Source of the DNA: Ditylenchus dipsaci
Taxonomy: Eukaryota > Nematoda > Chromadorea > Rhabditida > Anguinidae
NCBI GenBank assembly: GCA_004194705.1
Contig: SADC01000871.1
Span: forward strand, 62,001-126,000
DNA length: 64,000 nucleotides
Direction of reading: 5' to 3'
The notes beneath the pieces were generated by a model that had not been told where the DNA came from, did no database searches, and worked only from the letters and a program-made list of their open reading frames with translations. Of this stretch, positions 23,368 to 35,208 are shown one piece after another. The position numbers were made by a program, and so were the translations under genes. How positions within the stretch are numbered: position 1 is the stretch's first letter; the number at the start of each line of letters is the position of its first letter.

Positions 23368-23492
23368 GTTCCCGGCGCCGATTGTTCCCGGCGACCGATT
23401 GTTCCCGGCCTATATAAAAGGGACAATTGTCCCCGGCATATGTAAAATGACCGATTGTTCCCGGCCTATGTAAAAGGGACAATTGTTCCCGG
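23368..23492. repeat. Array of TTGTTCCCGGC words
   Basis: About seven copies of (A)TTGTTCCCGGC, some inverted as GGGACAATTG, directly abut the MULE relic at 23499. Probably the array-type end of that element; the opposite end was not found. Confidence 0.6.
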
Positions 23493-23498
23493 CATAGA

Positions 23499-23745
23499 AC
23501 AAACAACTTTGCTGAGGCTGCACATCGAAGACTGCAGGATGCTTTGGGAGTGGAACATCCAACAGTCGGTCGGCTTCTTCAAGATCTCAAAAAAATTCAG
23601 CGCTAGCATGACTTTGACTACGAGCATACTTGGCGGGAATGGCGGCTCCAAGAAAGCGCAAGATCTACAGAGAAGCTGATGCTAGAATCTTACAAAAAGT
23701 TGAGCGCTATCGTCAGACTAACCTCATTGATTACCTCCGTGGACT
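23499..23745 (+). pseudogene. MULE-type transposase C-terminal relic
   Basis: The reading NNFAEAAHRRLQDALGVEHP followed by TVGRLLQDLKKIQ matches the conserved end of Mutator-like transposases in animals, where an HP.(I/V) motif precedes a helical tail. A stop follows at 23604-23606, and a YEHTWREW-like segment continues after it. The catalytic region is missing. Confidence 0.6.
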
Positions 23746-24115
23746 AGCTCACAATTTCGTTATTGCTTGTTTCGTTATTATTATCGTCGTTATTGTTTCG
23801 AAAGGACAATAAACTCAGTCATAAGCATTGATAAAGCGTATAAAGCTGATAAAGCTAGAAAAACAATATTAAGTCAATTCAAAAAACGAATTATGCTATC
23901 ATACGTGAAATCATGTCCGGAATTCGGTTTGTTAAGACCGAAATCCCGATTTTACAGACCCAAACCCGAAAGCCCGAGTATTTACTACTCGGTGGGTGGT
24001 TATCGGGCGGCACCGTATTGATCCACACCGAATGGATTCATACACGAACTGATTCACACTTTTCAGACTCACGTATTTTAAAAAAAGGATGGAATTTAAA
24101 TTGTTAGTCTAAACC

Positions 24116-26965
24116 AACCGAACCAAGTGGTCGTCCACTTGGAGCGAATTTTTTTTGCCTTTTCAGGTTTCAAACCCTGTTTTCTGGACTATTTCGGGCA
24201 TGTTGAAGCTGGTTTGATAGTGGTAAAACGCCGTTTTCTTGAGTAATTTTTTAGTTTTCGTGAAATCTAGTTATGGTGAAATCAATTATATCCCAACACT
24301 TGAAAAATACCCGAGAGATCGGCATTTTACTACTTTCGAACCATCTTCTGCATGCCCGAGTTATTCCAGAAAACAGATTTTGGAACCTGAAAAAGCAAAA
24401 TTTTTTTTGGCTAAACTTCCTCATTCGGTGCCTTCCCAAAAGCACCCAAAAACATGTTTTTTCGATGTTTTAGCACTTCTAACGTGTAGAAAACATGTTT
24501 TTCGGGCGCGGCCGACTATTTTAAATTTTTTTTGACCAACATTCGACTTTTTGCCTTGGATGAATAAGGTAAGGGTACTGGTGGGTACATGGATTATCTA
24601 AAAAGATATATTTTAAACATAGTTTTCATAACTGGGACCTACCGCATAAAGAAACTCTGGTATGCATACATGTTTTATGCATCCAGAGTCACTTTCGAGT
24701 TATTTATGTCTAAGGTAAGTCTGTGCGCGCATCTTTTTAATCAACTTAGTCCCCTGCGCCCGGAGGAGGCGCAGATGGCTTGGTTGGTTAGAGATGCGCG
24801 CACAGACTTACCCTAGACATAATTCCGAGCAAGACTTTTGACCGAAATGCATTTAGAGAGTCTTTTTGCCCAGTCCTAGTAATAAAAGCAAGGTATCAAT
24901 AGAAAAAGGACGAGACTTTTTCTGGCCGCTTCTGGCTTTTTTCTGCCCGCTTTTAGCTTTTTTCTGCCCGCTTTTTGAGTTTATGTTAGAAAAGATTTTT
25001 TCTGCCCGCTTTTGCTCGAAAGTGCCCGTTTTTGCTCGAATGTGCCCGCTTTCGGCTTTTTTCTGCCCGCTTTTGCTCGAAAGTGCCCGTTTTTGCTCGA
25101 ATGTGCCCGCTTTTGGCTTTTTTCTGCCCGCTTTTTATCGAAAGTGCCCGCTTTTGTTTAAATATGCCGCTTTTTTATTTTTTCTGCCGCTTTTATTTGA
25201 AAGTGCCCCTTTTTGCTACAAAGTGCCCGCTTTTGGATTTTTTCTGCCCGCTTTTGTTAAAAAGTGCCCGCTTTCGCTAAGAAGTGACCGTTTTTGTTTA
25301 AATGTGAATGTTTCTCAGTTTTGAAACAGGGAAAACTTATTATTGTTGCCGAAAGACTGATTATTGTAACCGAAAAACTTATTTTTGTCGTCGAAAAAGT
25401 TGTTGCCGAAAGACTGATTTTTGTTGCCAAATAACTGATTCTTGTTGCCGAAAGTTGTTCTCGACACGAAATTAGCAATTTTTGAATTTTTTTGGTCATT
25501 TTCGTGTGAAATTCAGAGATGGGGAGAGACCAGATGGCTTGGTACTCATTCCGGAACGGCCAAAAGGCTAAAATTATTGGTTTTTTGGGGGTTTACTGAA
25601 GGGGGAGTAAACTTTTTGAGAAAAATCGATTGAGCGGATCAGATTTCGGCTCCGATTGGCTAAATCGCTCACAAATCGGTACTTCTTTAGTTCCCCCCCC
25701 CATACTCGGATTTTTTGAAAAGTGATCCTAAAACCACCTCCCGAACTCACTTTTTCTGCACAAAAAGATACAAGAAGCATTTCGAAAGACTTTCTAAATA
25801 AAAAAGAGTTGAATTTTATTTAAAAAAATTGTCACCCACCCTCGGGGGTAGATGGTCTTTTTCGGGTATTTTAGGGTCATTTTTGGGTGATTCATCACAT
25901 TTTTCTTGCTCGAGCTGGGCAAAAATACTCTCTAAATGCATTTTTATCAAGAGTCTTGCTCTTAATTATGTCTAAGGTGAGTGAGTGCGCGCATCTCTAA
26001 CCAACCAAGCCCCTGCGCCCCCGAAGGGGCTTTTCAAAATTTCCGAGTATGGGGGGGGGGGGGAACTAAAGAAGTACCGATTTGTGAGCGATTTAGCCAA
26101 TCGGACCCGAAATCTGATCCGCTCAATCGATTTTTCTCAAAAGTTTACTCCCCTTTAGTAAACCCCCCAAAAACCAATAATTTAGCCTTTTGCCGTTCCG
26201 GAATGAGTACCAAGCCATCTGGTCTCTCCGCATCTCTGAATTTCACACGAAAATGACCAAAAAAATTCAAAAATTGCTAATTTCGTGTCGAGAACAACTT
26301 TCGGCAACAAGAATCAGTTTTTTGGCAACAAAAATCAGTCTTTCGGCAACAACTTTTTTCGACGACAAAAATAAGTTTTTCGGTTACAATAATCAGTCTT
26401 TCGGCAACAATAATAAGTTTCCCTGTTTCAAAACTGAGAAACATTCACATTTAAACAAAAACGGTCACTTCTTAGCGAAAGCGGGCACTTTTAACAAAAG
26501 CGGGCAGAAAAATCCAAAAGCGGGCACTTTGTAGCAAAAAGGGGCACTTTCAAATAAAAGCGGCAGAAAAATAAAAAAGCGGGCATATTTAAACAAAAGC
26601 GGGCACTTTCGATAAAAAGCGGGCAGAAAAATATTTTCTAACATAAACTCAAAAAAGCGGGCAGAAGAAAGCTAAAAGCGGCAGAAAAAAGCCAGAAGCG
26701 GGCAGAAAAAAGATTAATCCATAGAAAAAAAGGCATATCAGGTACCCACCATTACCCTTACCGTATTCCCCCAACGCAAAAAGTCGAATTGTGGTGAATT
26801 TTTTTTTAAATGGTCGGCCGCGCCCTAAAAACATGTTTTCTACACGTCAAAAGTGCTAAAACATCGAAAAAAGATAATTTTGGGTGCTTTTAGGAGGGCA
26901 CCGAATAAGGGAGTCCGGCGAAAAATTTTACTCCAAGTGGACGATCACTTATCCACTTGGCTGGC
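24116..26965. mobile_element. Giant palindromic composite with two different word arrays
   Basis: From outside inward on both arms: a CCAAGTGGTCGTCCACTTGG segment, a TGCCCGCTTTTGCTCGAAAG array (about 24895-25310 and inverted 26450-26715), a TTGCCGAAAGACTGATT array (25335-25455 and 26275-26425), then the shared core module (25545-25740 and 26040-26240). The left arm also carries a copy of the structured block (24632-24733) and the centre a partial one (25930-26040). Arms are about 0.9 kb. Either one large foldback or several elements duplicated by one inversion event. Confidence 0.65.
24632..24733 (+). ncRNA. Structured block, copy 2 (candidate RNA)
   Basis: Plus-strand copy of the block at 16788-16897. 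Both hairpins are present, although the TTCG hairpin stem is weakened (CACTTTCGAGTTA). It ends TGTCTAAG|GTAAGTCTG, a perfect donor consensus. Confidence 0.35.
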
Positions 26966-27480
26966 TTAAAAATTAAAGTTAGTCTAAATTAAAATCAAAC
27001 AATTTTTTTCACACCCCAAATTCTTTGGACATTCGGGTTGTAAAGACAAAAACTACCATTTTTCCCACCCGGAGTCTGAAACCTATGGTAAATACCTTAG
27101 GGTAGGTGGATATCCCCTGGAAGACTTGAAAAATCAAAAGTTTATCGGATTAATAAACAAAAACATTTTGTTTTTAAACTGAATAGGGCAGAATTAAGCG
27201 ACCATGAGCAACCTTAGTTTTAAACAATGGTTCCATTGCTTGTACAGTGGAGTGAAGTTAGAAATGAGTAGCTAGGAAGCTCGAACAAAATAATTGTCTA
27301 CAACTTGATTTCTTCCACAAACAATTATTTGTAAAAACATTTAAATATCAAAAAGCCATTTGTGAAACAAATTGTGCCAAGACAAATTATTTCTCATTTG
27401 AATCTATTCTCAGATGACTTTTGAGCAGTTGTCTTTTTTCTCAGTTAATTTTTGAGCAGGTGTGGGTGTGCCTCAAGAAT
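26966..27480. other. Satellite-like fragment, otherwise nothing
   Basis: A degenerate unit of the ~165-bp repeat lies at 27000-27130. The rest shows no domain or paired arms. Confidence 0.4.
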
Positions 27481-27572
27481 GGCCAATGTAACAGATGCAC
27501 TCCTCAGCAGGCCCAAACATCATCCAGCAAATTGATGATATCAACATAGAGTTAAAAATAGGCAAAACTTTT

Positions 27573-28205
27573 TTTGTCACAGATTCACTTTTTTTTGTAC
27601 CAGATTCACTTTTTTTGTACCAGATTCACTTTTTTCTGTCACAGATTTCCTCATTTCCGTCACAGATTTGGTTCTCGACACGAAATCAACAATTTTTAAA
27701 AATTTTTGTGTGAAATTCAGGGGTGGCAAAGACCAGATGGCTGGAGACCCACTCCGGAATGGCCAAAAGGCCAAAATTATTGGTTTTTTGGGGGTTTACT
27801 AAAGGGGGAGTAAACTTTATGAGAAAAACCGATTGAGCGGATCAGATTTCGGGTCCGATGGGCTTAATCGCTCAGAATTCCAGGTTTATGGTGGTTTTGA
27901 GTGGTTCAGGGTGGATTTGTGAGTGATTTAGCCGATCGGACCCAAAATCTGATCCACTCAATTGGTTTTTCCCATAAAGTTTACTCCCTTTTAGTGAACC
28001 CCCAAAAAACCAATAATTTTGGCCTTTCGGCCATTCCGGAGTGGGTCTCCAGCCATCTGGTCTTTGCTCACCCCTGAATTTCACACAAAAAATTTTAAAA
28101 ATTGTTGATTTCGTGTCGAGAGCCAAATCTGTGACAGAAATGAGGAAATCTGTGACAGAAAAAAGTGAATTTGGTACAAAAAAAAAGTGAATCTGCGACA
28201 AAAAA
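27573..28205. mobile_element. Array-ended element (CAGATTCACTTTTTT words) with shared core
   Basis: CAGATTCACTTTTTTC and CAGATTTCCTCATTTC words form inverted end arrays (27573-27672 and 28125-28205). The interior is the shared core module in two inverted halves (27745-27895 and 27905-28055). Confidence 0.7.
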
Positions 28206-28322
28206 AAGTATTGCCCGTTAAAAATACGAGAATAATTACCTTTCAAACCTTATCAGATAAAATAAAAAAGCGGCATTTTGAATATCATTATCATTATTGC
28301 TGCATGTGTGCTTGTTCATGGG

Positions 28323-28637
28323 CAATACTTCTTTTTGTCCCAGATTTACTTTATTTTGACCAGATTCACTTTTTTCTGTCCCAGATTTCCTCATTTCTGT
28401 CCCAGATTCAACTTAAACCACAGGGGGGACCAAGTACTTACAAAATTGGTCAAAAAATTGGTCAAAATTGGTCAGGGATGAACATGACCAAGGCAAAAAA
28501 ATTTTCGACCATTTTTGTAAGTACTTGGTCCCCCCTGTGGTTTAAGCTATATCTGGGACAGAAATGAGGAAATCTGGGACAAAAAAAGTGAATCTGGGTC
28601 AAAATAAAGTGAATCTGTGACAAAATAAAGTTTTTCC
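28323..28637. mobile_element. Sister of the previous element with a different core
   Basis: End words are the same CAGATTCACTTTTTT type, but the centre is CCACAGGGGGGACCAAG with TACTTACAAAATTGGTC instead of the shared core. It is a near-perfect palindrome. Confidence 0.7.
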
Positions 28638-28875
28638 CCTTGTTTATCCACAACTAGCTTTTGCCCGCCTACGGACGGGTTTATTTTCCGGTGATATTTC
28701 CGTGGCATTTTTGGATTTATTTCTCGCTGATATTTCTTTAGTATTGTTCTATTCATTTTTCGTATCTTTTGCAACATCAATTATTTTATTAAGTGCGTTA
28801 AAAGTCAAGAAAGGTTCGAATTTTAATCAATTAAACATTGGTTAGAAGACTCGGGTGCCATCAGGGATGAACATT

Positions 28876-29126
28876 TTGGCGCTACTGTAATATACCATCA
28901 ACCCCCCCCCCCATCCAAAAAAAACCCTCCTGTAATATACCCCCTCCCCAATAATTTTTAGGCTTAGGAATTAGGCTTCGGGCCGTAGGCATTAGGCTCA
29001 GGGACAACACGTAATGATTTCACCACTTTAAAAAAGCATAGTTTTTGGGGTACCTGAAAAATTAATGGGAGGGGGGGATTGTATTACAGTAGCTTTAGGG
29101 GGGGGTATGGTATATGACAGTAGCGT
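28876..29126. mobile_element. CTACTGTAATATACC-ended MITE
   Basis: Inverted ends GCTACTGTAATATACC and GGTATATGACAGTAGC, each with a poly-C or poly-G run behind. Related in layout to the GCGAATACCCCCC family. Confidence 0.55.
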
Positions 29127-29224
29127 CATTATTTCGCCTTTTTGTAAATAAAAAGGGCAAAAACTTGCCCTTTTTTGACCTAAAAGGCAATATTTTGCCA
29201 TTTGGGAAAATCGCCTTTTGAAAG

Positions 29225-30120
29225 CAAATTGCCCAAAACGTCAATTTGCCCTAAGAGAATGTTTCATTTTTGGTAGGTTTTGAGTCATTTATATGCAAAA
29301 CTGTTGGATTACACGTCGGATTCATGTTCAGCGCAGCCGATTTGCTTCTAAAACCACTTTTTAGTAATAACTCACTGTCATCTGAAATTCCACTCAAGAC
29401 AAAAAAACATTCAAATGAAAATTTTCGACTTCTTTTAAATTTGAAATTCCACGGTCTTTTGAAATTTTAGAGCAGTTTTTTAAGCAAATCGACCATCCTG
29501 AACATGAATCTGCTAAAAAAAAGTGTGTAAAACTGCAAAACAACGAAATTTCAAAAATAAAAGTTGATGTGATAATCATTCACTTTTATACAGCTTTTTT
29601 TCAACAGATTCCTGTTCAGAATGGTCGATTTGAATGAAAAATTGCTATAAAATCTAAAAGACACCGTGAAATTTCAAATTTAAAAAATCGAAAATTTGGC
29701 GCTAGTAGCGAATACCCCCCCCCCAAGCATCTGACTTTAAAAATTGCTGTAACTACCCTTGCAAACAACAGTTTAGGCTTAGCCCTTAGGCTTGGGGGTA
29801 GGTCAGCGTACGGAAGTTGTGACTAATGAAGAGTTTGCGCACATTTTCCGGGGTCTGGGACAAAAATTTGGGTACTTTTTACTAAAGTAAAAAAAGTGAA
29901 AATCGTTGGGGGGGGGTATTCGCTACTAGCGTCGAAAATTTTAATTTTTTCTGTCTTGAGTGGGATTGCAGATCACAGTGGATTCTTTCTAAAATAGTGG
30001 TTTCAGAAGCAAATCGACTATGCTGAACATGAATCCGACGTGTAATCCAACACTTTTGCATATGAATGACTGAAAACCTACCAAAAATAAAATATTCCTT
30101 AGGACAAGTTGCCCTTTCAG
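29225..30120. repeat. Foldback with a nested GCGAATACCCCCC element
   Basis: Arms about 29255-29430 and 29935-30115 share GGATTCATGTTCAGC-type sequence in inverse. The element 29702-29930 (TAGTAGCGAATACCCCCC ends) lies inside. Confidence 0.55.
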
Positions 30121-30171
30121 GGAAATAGCTAAAGGCTGTAAGTACTTTCCCCCGTCAAATTATTCTTTTAC

Positions 30172-30497
30172 CCCTTTAAAGGGGCATGCTCGTCGCCGAT
30201 GGAATATTTTGAAAGGCGGGTACAGCGAAATTCAAACGAGCATTAATTTGATGACCTTTTTGGGAAAGTCCAAGAAAAATTACACCTCCAGTGGGAATCG
30301 AACCAACGACCTACTTTCGCAGTCCGCCGCCACCATCCCACTAGGCCACCAATGCTATTAAACGAAGGGAGTGTTTTTGATCACTTATTCCCCGCAGGGT
30401 ACTCGACTAAAATAATTATAAAAAAATTCTCGTTTGAATTGACCTGGTACCCGCCTTTCAAAATATTTCCATCGGCGGCGAGCATGCCCCTTTAAAT
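30172..30497. mobile_element. TTTAAAGGGGCATG foldback with a tRNA-like centre
   Basis: Ends TTTAAAGGGGCATGCTCGTC and inverse; TTAA on both sides would fit a piggyBac-type target. The loop contains a minus-strand tRNA-like segment (30283-30356) with an A-box-like TGGCCTAGTGG and B-box GGTTCGATTCC. The flanking bases do not pair as an acceptor stem, so it is a tRNA-derived fragment and not a working tRNA gene. Confidence 0.65.
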
Positions 30498-31009
30498 CAT
30501 TCATTTATCCCCAAATCGTAAAAGTGAGTATTTCTCGGTGTTCTTATGTCGTGAAAATGTTTTCTTCTGATCGTCATGTAGCCCTGAATCTCTAGTTCAT
30601 CATAAGCTAACAACTGACCCTTTGTTGTTGAATTTTTTTAAAGAAATACCCATTTTCATGAAAGAGGAGTTGTTTCATAAAAACGGGTACTTCTGGAAGT
30701 CAGGAAGTCAGTAAATGGCTTATCAGAAACAAGAGATTCAGGGCTACATGATGATTGAAAGAAAAAAAACTTACGACATAAGAACACCGAGAAATACTCG
30801 TTTTTACGATTTGGGAGATAAATGAATGATTTGGAGGGGTAAAAGAATCATTTGGATGGGTAAAACAATTTGAGCCATTGCTAAAAGACAAAAAATGCCT
30901 TTTAGGGCAAAAAGGGCAAGTTTTTTGCCTTTCTTAATTTATAAAGAGGCAAAATGCTCATCCCTGGATGCGTAAAAGCCAAGTGCACCACCCAGTCCCC
31001 GCCACCCCG

Positions 31010-31215
31010 CCCCGCCCCAAAGAGTATTTTTGTGCGTGCGCGCATCTCTAACTTTCAAGCCCCTGCGCCCCTTCGGGGGCGCAGGGGGCTTGGGGGCTTG
31101 GAGTTGAGATGCGCACACCCACATACCTTAGACACAAATCACTCGAAAGTGACTCTGGATGCATGAAAAAGCATGCATACCAGAGTTATTTATGCGGTAG
31201 GCCCCAGCATTCAAA
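31010..31215. repeat. Copy of the GC-hairpin/structured-block repeat
   Basis: Contains GCGCGCATCTCTAACT, the GCCCCTGCGCCCC / GGGGCGCAGGGGGC hairpin, and the 110-nt block on the minus strand (31100-31207), with both stem-loops intact. Confidence 0.6.
31100..31207 (-). ncRNA. Structured block, copy 3 (candidate RNA)
   Basis: Same elements as copy 1: the CTCTGG/CCAGAG hairpin, CACT-TTCG-AGTG and TGTCTAAG|GTATGTGGG. Confidence 0.35.
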
Positions 31216-31224
31216 ACTATGTTA

Positions 31225-31445
31225 AACATCTTCAATTTTTCGGCCGAAAAAGGTCTCCTCCCTTTTCCGGCCTTTGGCTACGAGCCAGAGGCTCAGCCAT
31301 CCGAAAATTCAGCCTTCACCTCCACAGGGTCCTGGCTGAGGCACAACCACCTCGGGACCCACCCGGATGACCCTTGTGGTCCTTTTGAGTACTTATGGAT
31401 TTGGGTCCTCCACAAGTTGCTGGGTTTGAGGGTGCCTTAAACCCT
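31225..31445. other. GC-rich island of unknown origin
   Basis: Clearly richer in G and C than its surroundings. The plus strand is open for about 70 codons without a recognisable domain. It may be the edge of a retrotransposon or a captured sequence. Confidence 0.3.
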
Positions 31446-31559
31446 TATTAATTAGTGGTCCCTGTTTTGTCCCTTCCCTCCCAATACAGCCCTTGAACCC
31501 TATTCAAATGGCTTTTCTGGTCCTTTTATAGCAAAATTATTACATAAAAATGGTTTTTG

Positions 31560-31715
31560 AGTGCATATAAAAAGTTGGTTTTGGGGGGGGGGTACAATGG
31601 AATAGGTCCTTATTTTGGGGGGGGGGGGGGGGTACAATGGAATAGGCCCTTATTTTGGGGGGGGGGCGTTGCGTACACTGGAATAGCTTTTGGGGGGGGG
31701 TACAATGGAATAGTG
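31560..31715. repeat. G-run minisatellite (GGTACAATGGAATAG)
   Basis: Four units of GGTACAATGGAATAG(G) separated by runs of 7-13 G. Copy number and G-run length may be unreliable in the assembly. Confidence 0.7.
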
Positions 31716-31727
31716 CCGAACATTTGA

Positions 31728-32451
31728 TGATTTTCTGCAGAATACCTTTTCAAAGAAACGACTTTTGAGATTCTCAATATCGAAAGTCCTGTTGAGCTGA
31801 TAAACGAACTAGTTCTTCCGAAAATCAAAGCGAGAATTCAGCCCTTTGATAACTGGTTAGCGTGGGGCCGTCTTTTCAAGCAAAGAAGTTTTATCATCAC
31901 ATAAAACCACTGGTACAGCAGATCCAAAAAGGTCACATAAGTCCTGTATGAATACATTGTTAATAAGAAAGTAAAATGACATGAATAAAATACCGTCTGT
32001 TTTGATGAACAAAATCGCACCAATTCGCTGTCTGTTGCCTCGGCTAACGCTACGATTAAACTTAATTTTCAGCACCTTGGCTTCCTTCAAACATAACTAA
32101 ACACAGAACAACAAATGTTTATAAGGCAAAAATATCAAAGTCGAACCAGGTTTGAAAGACATCAAAGCACGAGCGACTTTGAAAGCGTTACTCTCGGGAT
32201 TTGCTGCATCAAACGAAAAGTATCCAAATGTTTCTGGAGGAGACAGTCCATATAGATATTCATATCCATCCTGAAAACGAAACACTTTGAAATGGAAGCA
32301 AATACGAGGAAGTAAATACACATACAGCTCGTAGAATTGAATCGGCCACGGGTCGCTTCCAGCTATTTTTTTTCGAACCGAATCTTGAGCTGAAAAAAAA
32401 AGTACCGACTCTCATGCTGCTGCTTTCTTTTTTTTTGCCGCATTGTTTCAA
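31728..32451. pseudogene. Possible gene remnant, product unknown
   Basis: On the minus strand, two blocks are joined by a clean 55-bp GTATGT...TTTTCAG intron: one ending DSILRA (near 32330) and one reading DGYEYLYGLSPPETFGYFSF onward (32149-32270). Two further open blocks follow at 31998-32096 and 31875-31950, separated by two 50-bp intervals with plausible splice ends. Their splice phases do not agree, so no continuous protein results. The plus strand is also open at 31731-31898 with protein-like composition. I do not recognise the family. It could be a decayed gene or chance open frames. Confidence 0.3.
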
Positions 32452-32811
32452 ATAGGAAAAAACATCAATATATCGGAAAAGATACTCATTCTTGCGTTTC
32501 TCGCATACTTTCCTCTAAAAGATTTAGACTTTTTCTGTTCTTATTCAGCCTTCCTTGCTTCTGCTAAAGCTGCTGTTGCATTTGTCGTCTTCGATTAACG
32601 GAGTTTTTCGGTGCACTGAACTTGTGTTTTACGATTATTATTAACCATGTTGATGTCCCTGAACACAAAAAAATTTCAATCAAAATTTTACCACGGTCAA
32701 AATTTCAAAATCACGGACTTTTTTGTATACCCAGTATACCAAAATGTAGCCCACAATCCAAACTGCAAGATCCTAGTTGGCTTTTGTCAAAATTGGTAAA
32801 TTTCGATGGCT

Positions 32812-33935
32812 CTAGGTAAATTCGTCAACGGTAAATTCGTCAACGGTAAATTCGTCAACTGGTAAATTCGTCAACTGGTACATTTGTCAACTGGTAAATT
32901 CGTCAGCTGGTAAATTAGTCAACTGGTAAATTCGTCAAAACTCTATATTTTAAATTATTTAATGTTTTAAGCCAGCTTACGTTAGTCGGCGATGAATTGA
33001 TCTCCGATTAATTGATTTCCGGTTAACTGATCCCCAGTTAATTGATCCCTGGTAAATCGATCCTCGAATAAGTTACAGGTTCGAATCCCCATGGTGGCAA
33101 ATATTTTCTCTGGACTGGTCATAGAATAGCAAAAAAGTTCTTAAAGGACTAGTATGCCTCAGAATGTGTAGAAAAACGACCTGCTACCTGACCTAATGGT
33201 ATCCACCTCTAGAATTCAAAATTTTTGATTTAGCCTAAGGGAATTCGTAATTAAAATTTTTTAGGGGTTTTAAGATTAAACGGAATGCAGATGAATTTTT
33301 TTTGACAGAGAAATTGATGAATTTACTTTTGAGTACTGGCCAAGAATAGCACACTCCACATTGCAAATGATATAAAAAAGTGAAAACATCGATGTTTTTC
33401 TAATGTGAATAAGAGTCAATATTGCCCAAGTTGTAGTACCAGGTATAACAAGAAACTATCTAGGTGCTGGTACCTAGGTTATGTTACCTAGCTAGTGATC
33501 CACCTTATGTCTGATCCCCCTCCTCACATGGTCTGGTCTGTCCACCGTCACTGTCACCACTACCACTACAAGATACTTTTACTTAGGCACCACTACCTAG
33601 GCACTTCTGCCTGAGTAACGATACCTAAGCCATGCCTCGATACTATCACCTAAGTACCACTACCTAGGTACAACAACTTGAGTACCATTTACTTAGTAGT
33701 ACTATCTTCGCATCATCTGTAATCATACAGGGCATAAAATTCTGAAAACTCGGGTTCCAGCAAGTCACATAGCATTTTCAGCATTATCAAACAGTGTTCA
33801 GGACGTGATTCTAGATAGGGTACAATGATTTTTGATAGTCGAGTCAAAATCCGTTGACAAATTTACCGGTTGACGAATTTACCAGTTGACGAATTCACCG
33901 TTGACGAATTACCGTTGACGAATTTACCGTCGCCC
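32812..33935. mobile_element. Array-ended element (GGTAAATTCGTCAAC words)
   Basis: Eight copies of GGTAAATTCGTCAACT-type words at 32812-32940 face inverted copies at 33850-33935. The interior has TTGATCCCCGGTTAATTGA words (32985-33060), a B-box-like GGTTCGAATCC at about 33077 and a CACTACCTAGGTAC minisatellite (33570-33720). Confidence 0.7.
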
Positions 33936-34226
33936 AATTTCGATACTTTGAACTACTTTTTGCCAAAAAACCCGGTTTTTGACGTAAAAATATGAATTTT
34001 TCACTACTCTTCGTATGTAAATTCTAAATAGCGTGACTTTTGTGTGTGACTAAATAGCGTGAGCGTATAAATCAGAGCGATATTGCACATACGTACGTAA
34101 AAATTCATGCGCTATCACGTTAGCAATTTTTTTTAGCAGGCTTGTGTCAGAAAACAGAGTGTCAGTGCAGTTTCAAGACTCAATTCAGTAAATTTTTGGA
34201 ATACTTTTTTTATTAAAACCATTTTT

Positions 34227-34465
34227 AAAGGGGCATGATCGTGCCCGATGGGGAGAAAAGGCGCGAACCAGCAGTTCTTTTCTTTCTTGATAAATTTTTA
34301 CATTCGTTCTCGTCTAGATTTTTTATGTTTTCTGTCTAGTTTTTAAAAGCAGTATAAGGTCATCTATATCAGATTTGACGCAGAACGAGTGAAAAATGGG
34401 ACGATTCGAAAAAATTGGAAAAAAACTGCTGGTTCGCGCCTTAACGCACGAGCATGCCCCTTTAA
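34227..34465. mobile_element. TTTAAAGGGGCATG foldback, copy 2
   Basis: Ends TTTAAAGGGGCATGATCGTG and the inverse GAGCATGCCCCTTTAA, with an inner arm GCGCGAACCAGCAG. No tRNA-like centre here. Confidence 0.65.
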
Positions 34466-34587
34466 CCACAGAATTTGCTATCTTCTGTTGGCAAGTGATG
34501 GCTTATTGGAAAGCTGAAAAAAAGGAAATCTCCCTAGTACAAACTAAGACACAAAACCAAAAAAATACTACAAAAAATAAGCGATAT

Positions 34588-34835
34588 ACCGTATTTACTG
34601 TATTAACTCTCCACCCTCTAATAAGTCCCCATCCTACGGACCTTATATCTCAGCCTAGAGCGAACATTTCGCAAATCTGTTTTTTGCGTTTTCTTAGTTG
34701 CCGCGAGTTTACCTGATTCCAGTTTTTGAATTTTGGTTGAGCACCCATAAATATCAAAATCGAAATATTTTTTTTCCGATTTTTTAAGGGTTGAAAATGA
34801 CTCTCCATGGGGACTTAATACAGTAAATACGGTAG
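34588..34835. mobile_element. TACCGTATTTACTG foldback
   Basis: TACCGTATTTACTGTATTAA and its inverse bound a short element with CTAATAAGTCCCC words; same family style as 18158-19162. Confidence 0.6.
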
Positions 34836-34956
34836 ATTAAAAGAAAAAGCGGATTGATGATCACTGCTTTTTTGAATTTTTCGATTTGGCGCAAAATTCT
34901 CTAATGAACACAAATTTGGTTTTTGAAACCCGTGTAATACTATACAGGAGATAAAC

Positions 34957-35121
34957 TAGAGTTGTAGAAATTCCCGGACATATAGAAAACCCGGGAATAT
35001 TCCCGGGAATATTCCCGGGAACATTGGGAATATTCCCGGAATATTCCCAATATAGGGGAAAATACCGGGAAACCGGGAATATTCCCAATGTTCCCGGGAA
35101 TATTCCCATTGTACAACCCTA
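34957..35121. mobile_element. hAT-type MITE, ATTCCCGGGAAT words
   Basis: Ends TAGAGTTGTAG and the inverse GTACAACCCTA, flanked by an exact 8-bp duplication AGATAAAC (34949-34956 and 35122-35129). The interior is an array of ATTCCCGGGAATATT. It lies about 90 bp beyond the CHD1L stop codon, so it may fall in the 3' UTR. Confidence 0.9.
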
Positions 35122-35208
35122 AGATAAACAATAATACGACATTTACCGCTCGAAATTCTCCAAAGCTCTAGTTCATACAATTTTTATCCAAAACATTTCA
35201 CATAACAA

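Larger units (their letters stand above)
28862..30966. mobile_element. CAGGGATGA-ended element (hAT-like ends) with nested foldbacks
   Basis: Left CAGGGATGAACATTTTGGC and right GCAAAATGCTCATCCCTG are inverted, followed on both arms by AAAGGGCAA words. The left end is split by an insertion at 28876-29126. Nested foldbacks occupy 29225-30120, 29702-29930, 30172-30497 and about 30525-30810. No exact 8-bp flank repeat was found, so hAT membership rests on end style. Confidence 0.55.

Noticed and set aside
24866..25324. 152-codon plus-strand open frame rich in CPLLAFFCPL
   Set aside because: Pure translation of the TGCCCGCTTTT array.
28660..28800. CTTTTGCCCGCC-ACGGACGGG hairpin as a terminator or bacterial fragment
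   Set aside because: No other prokaryotic feature; short inverted words are everywhere in this window.
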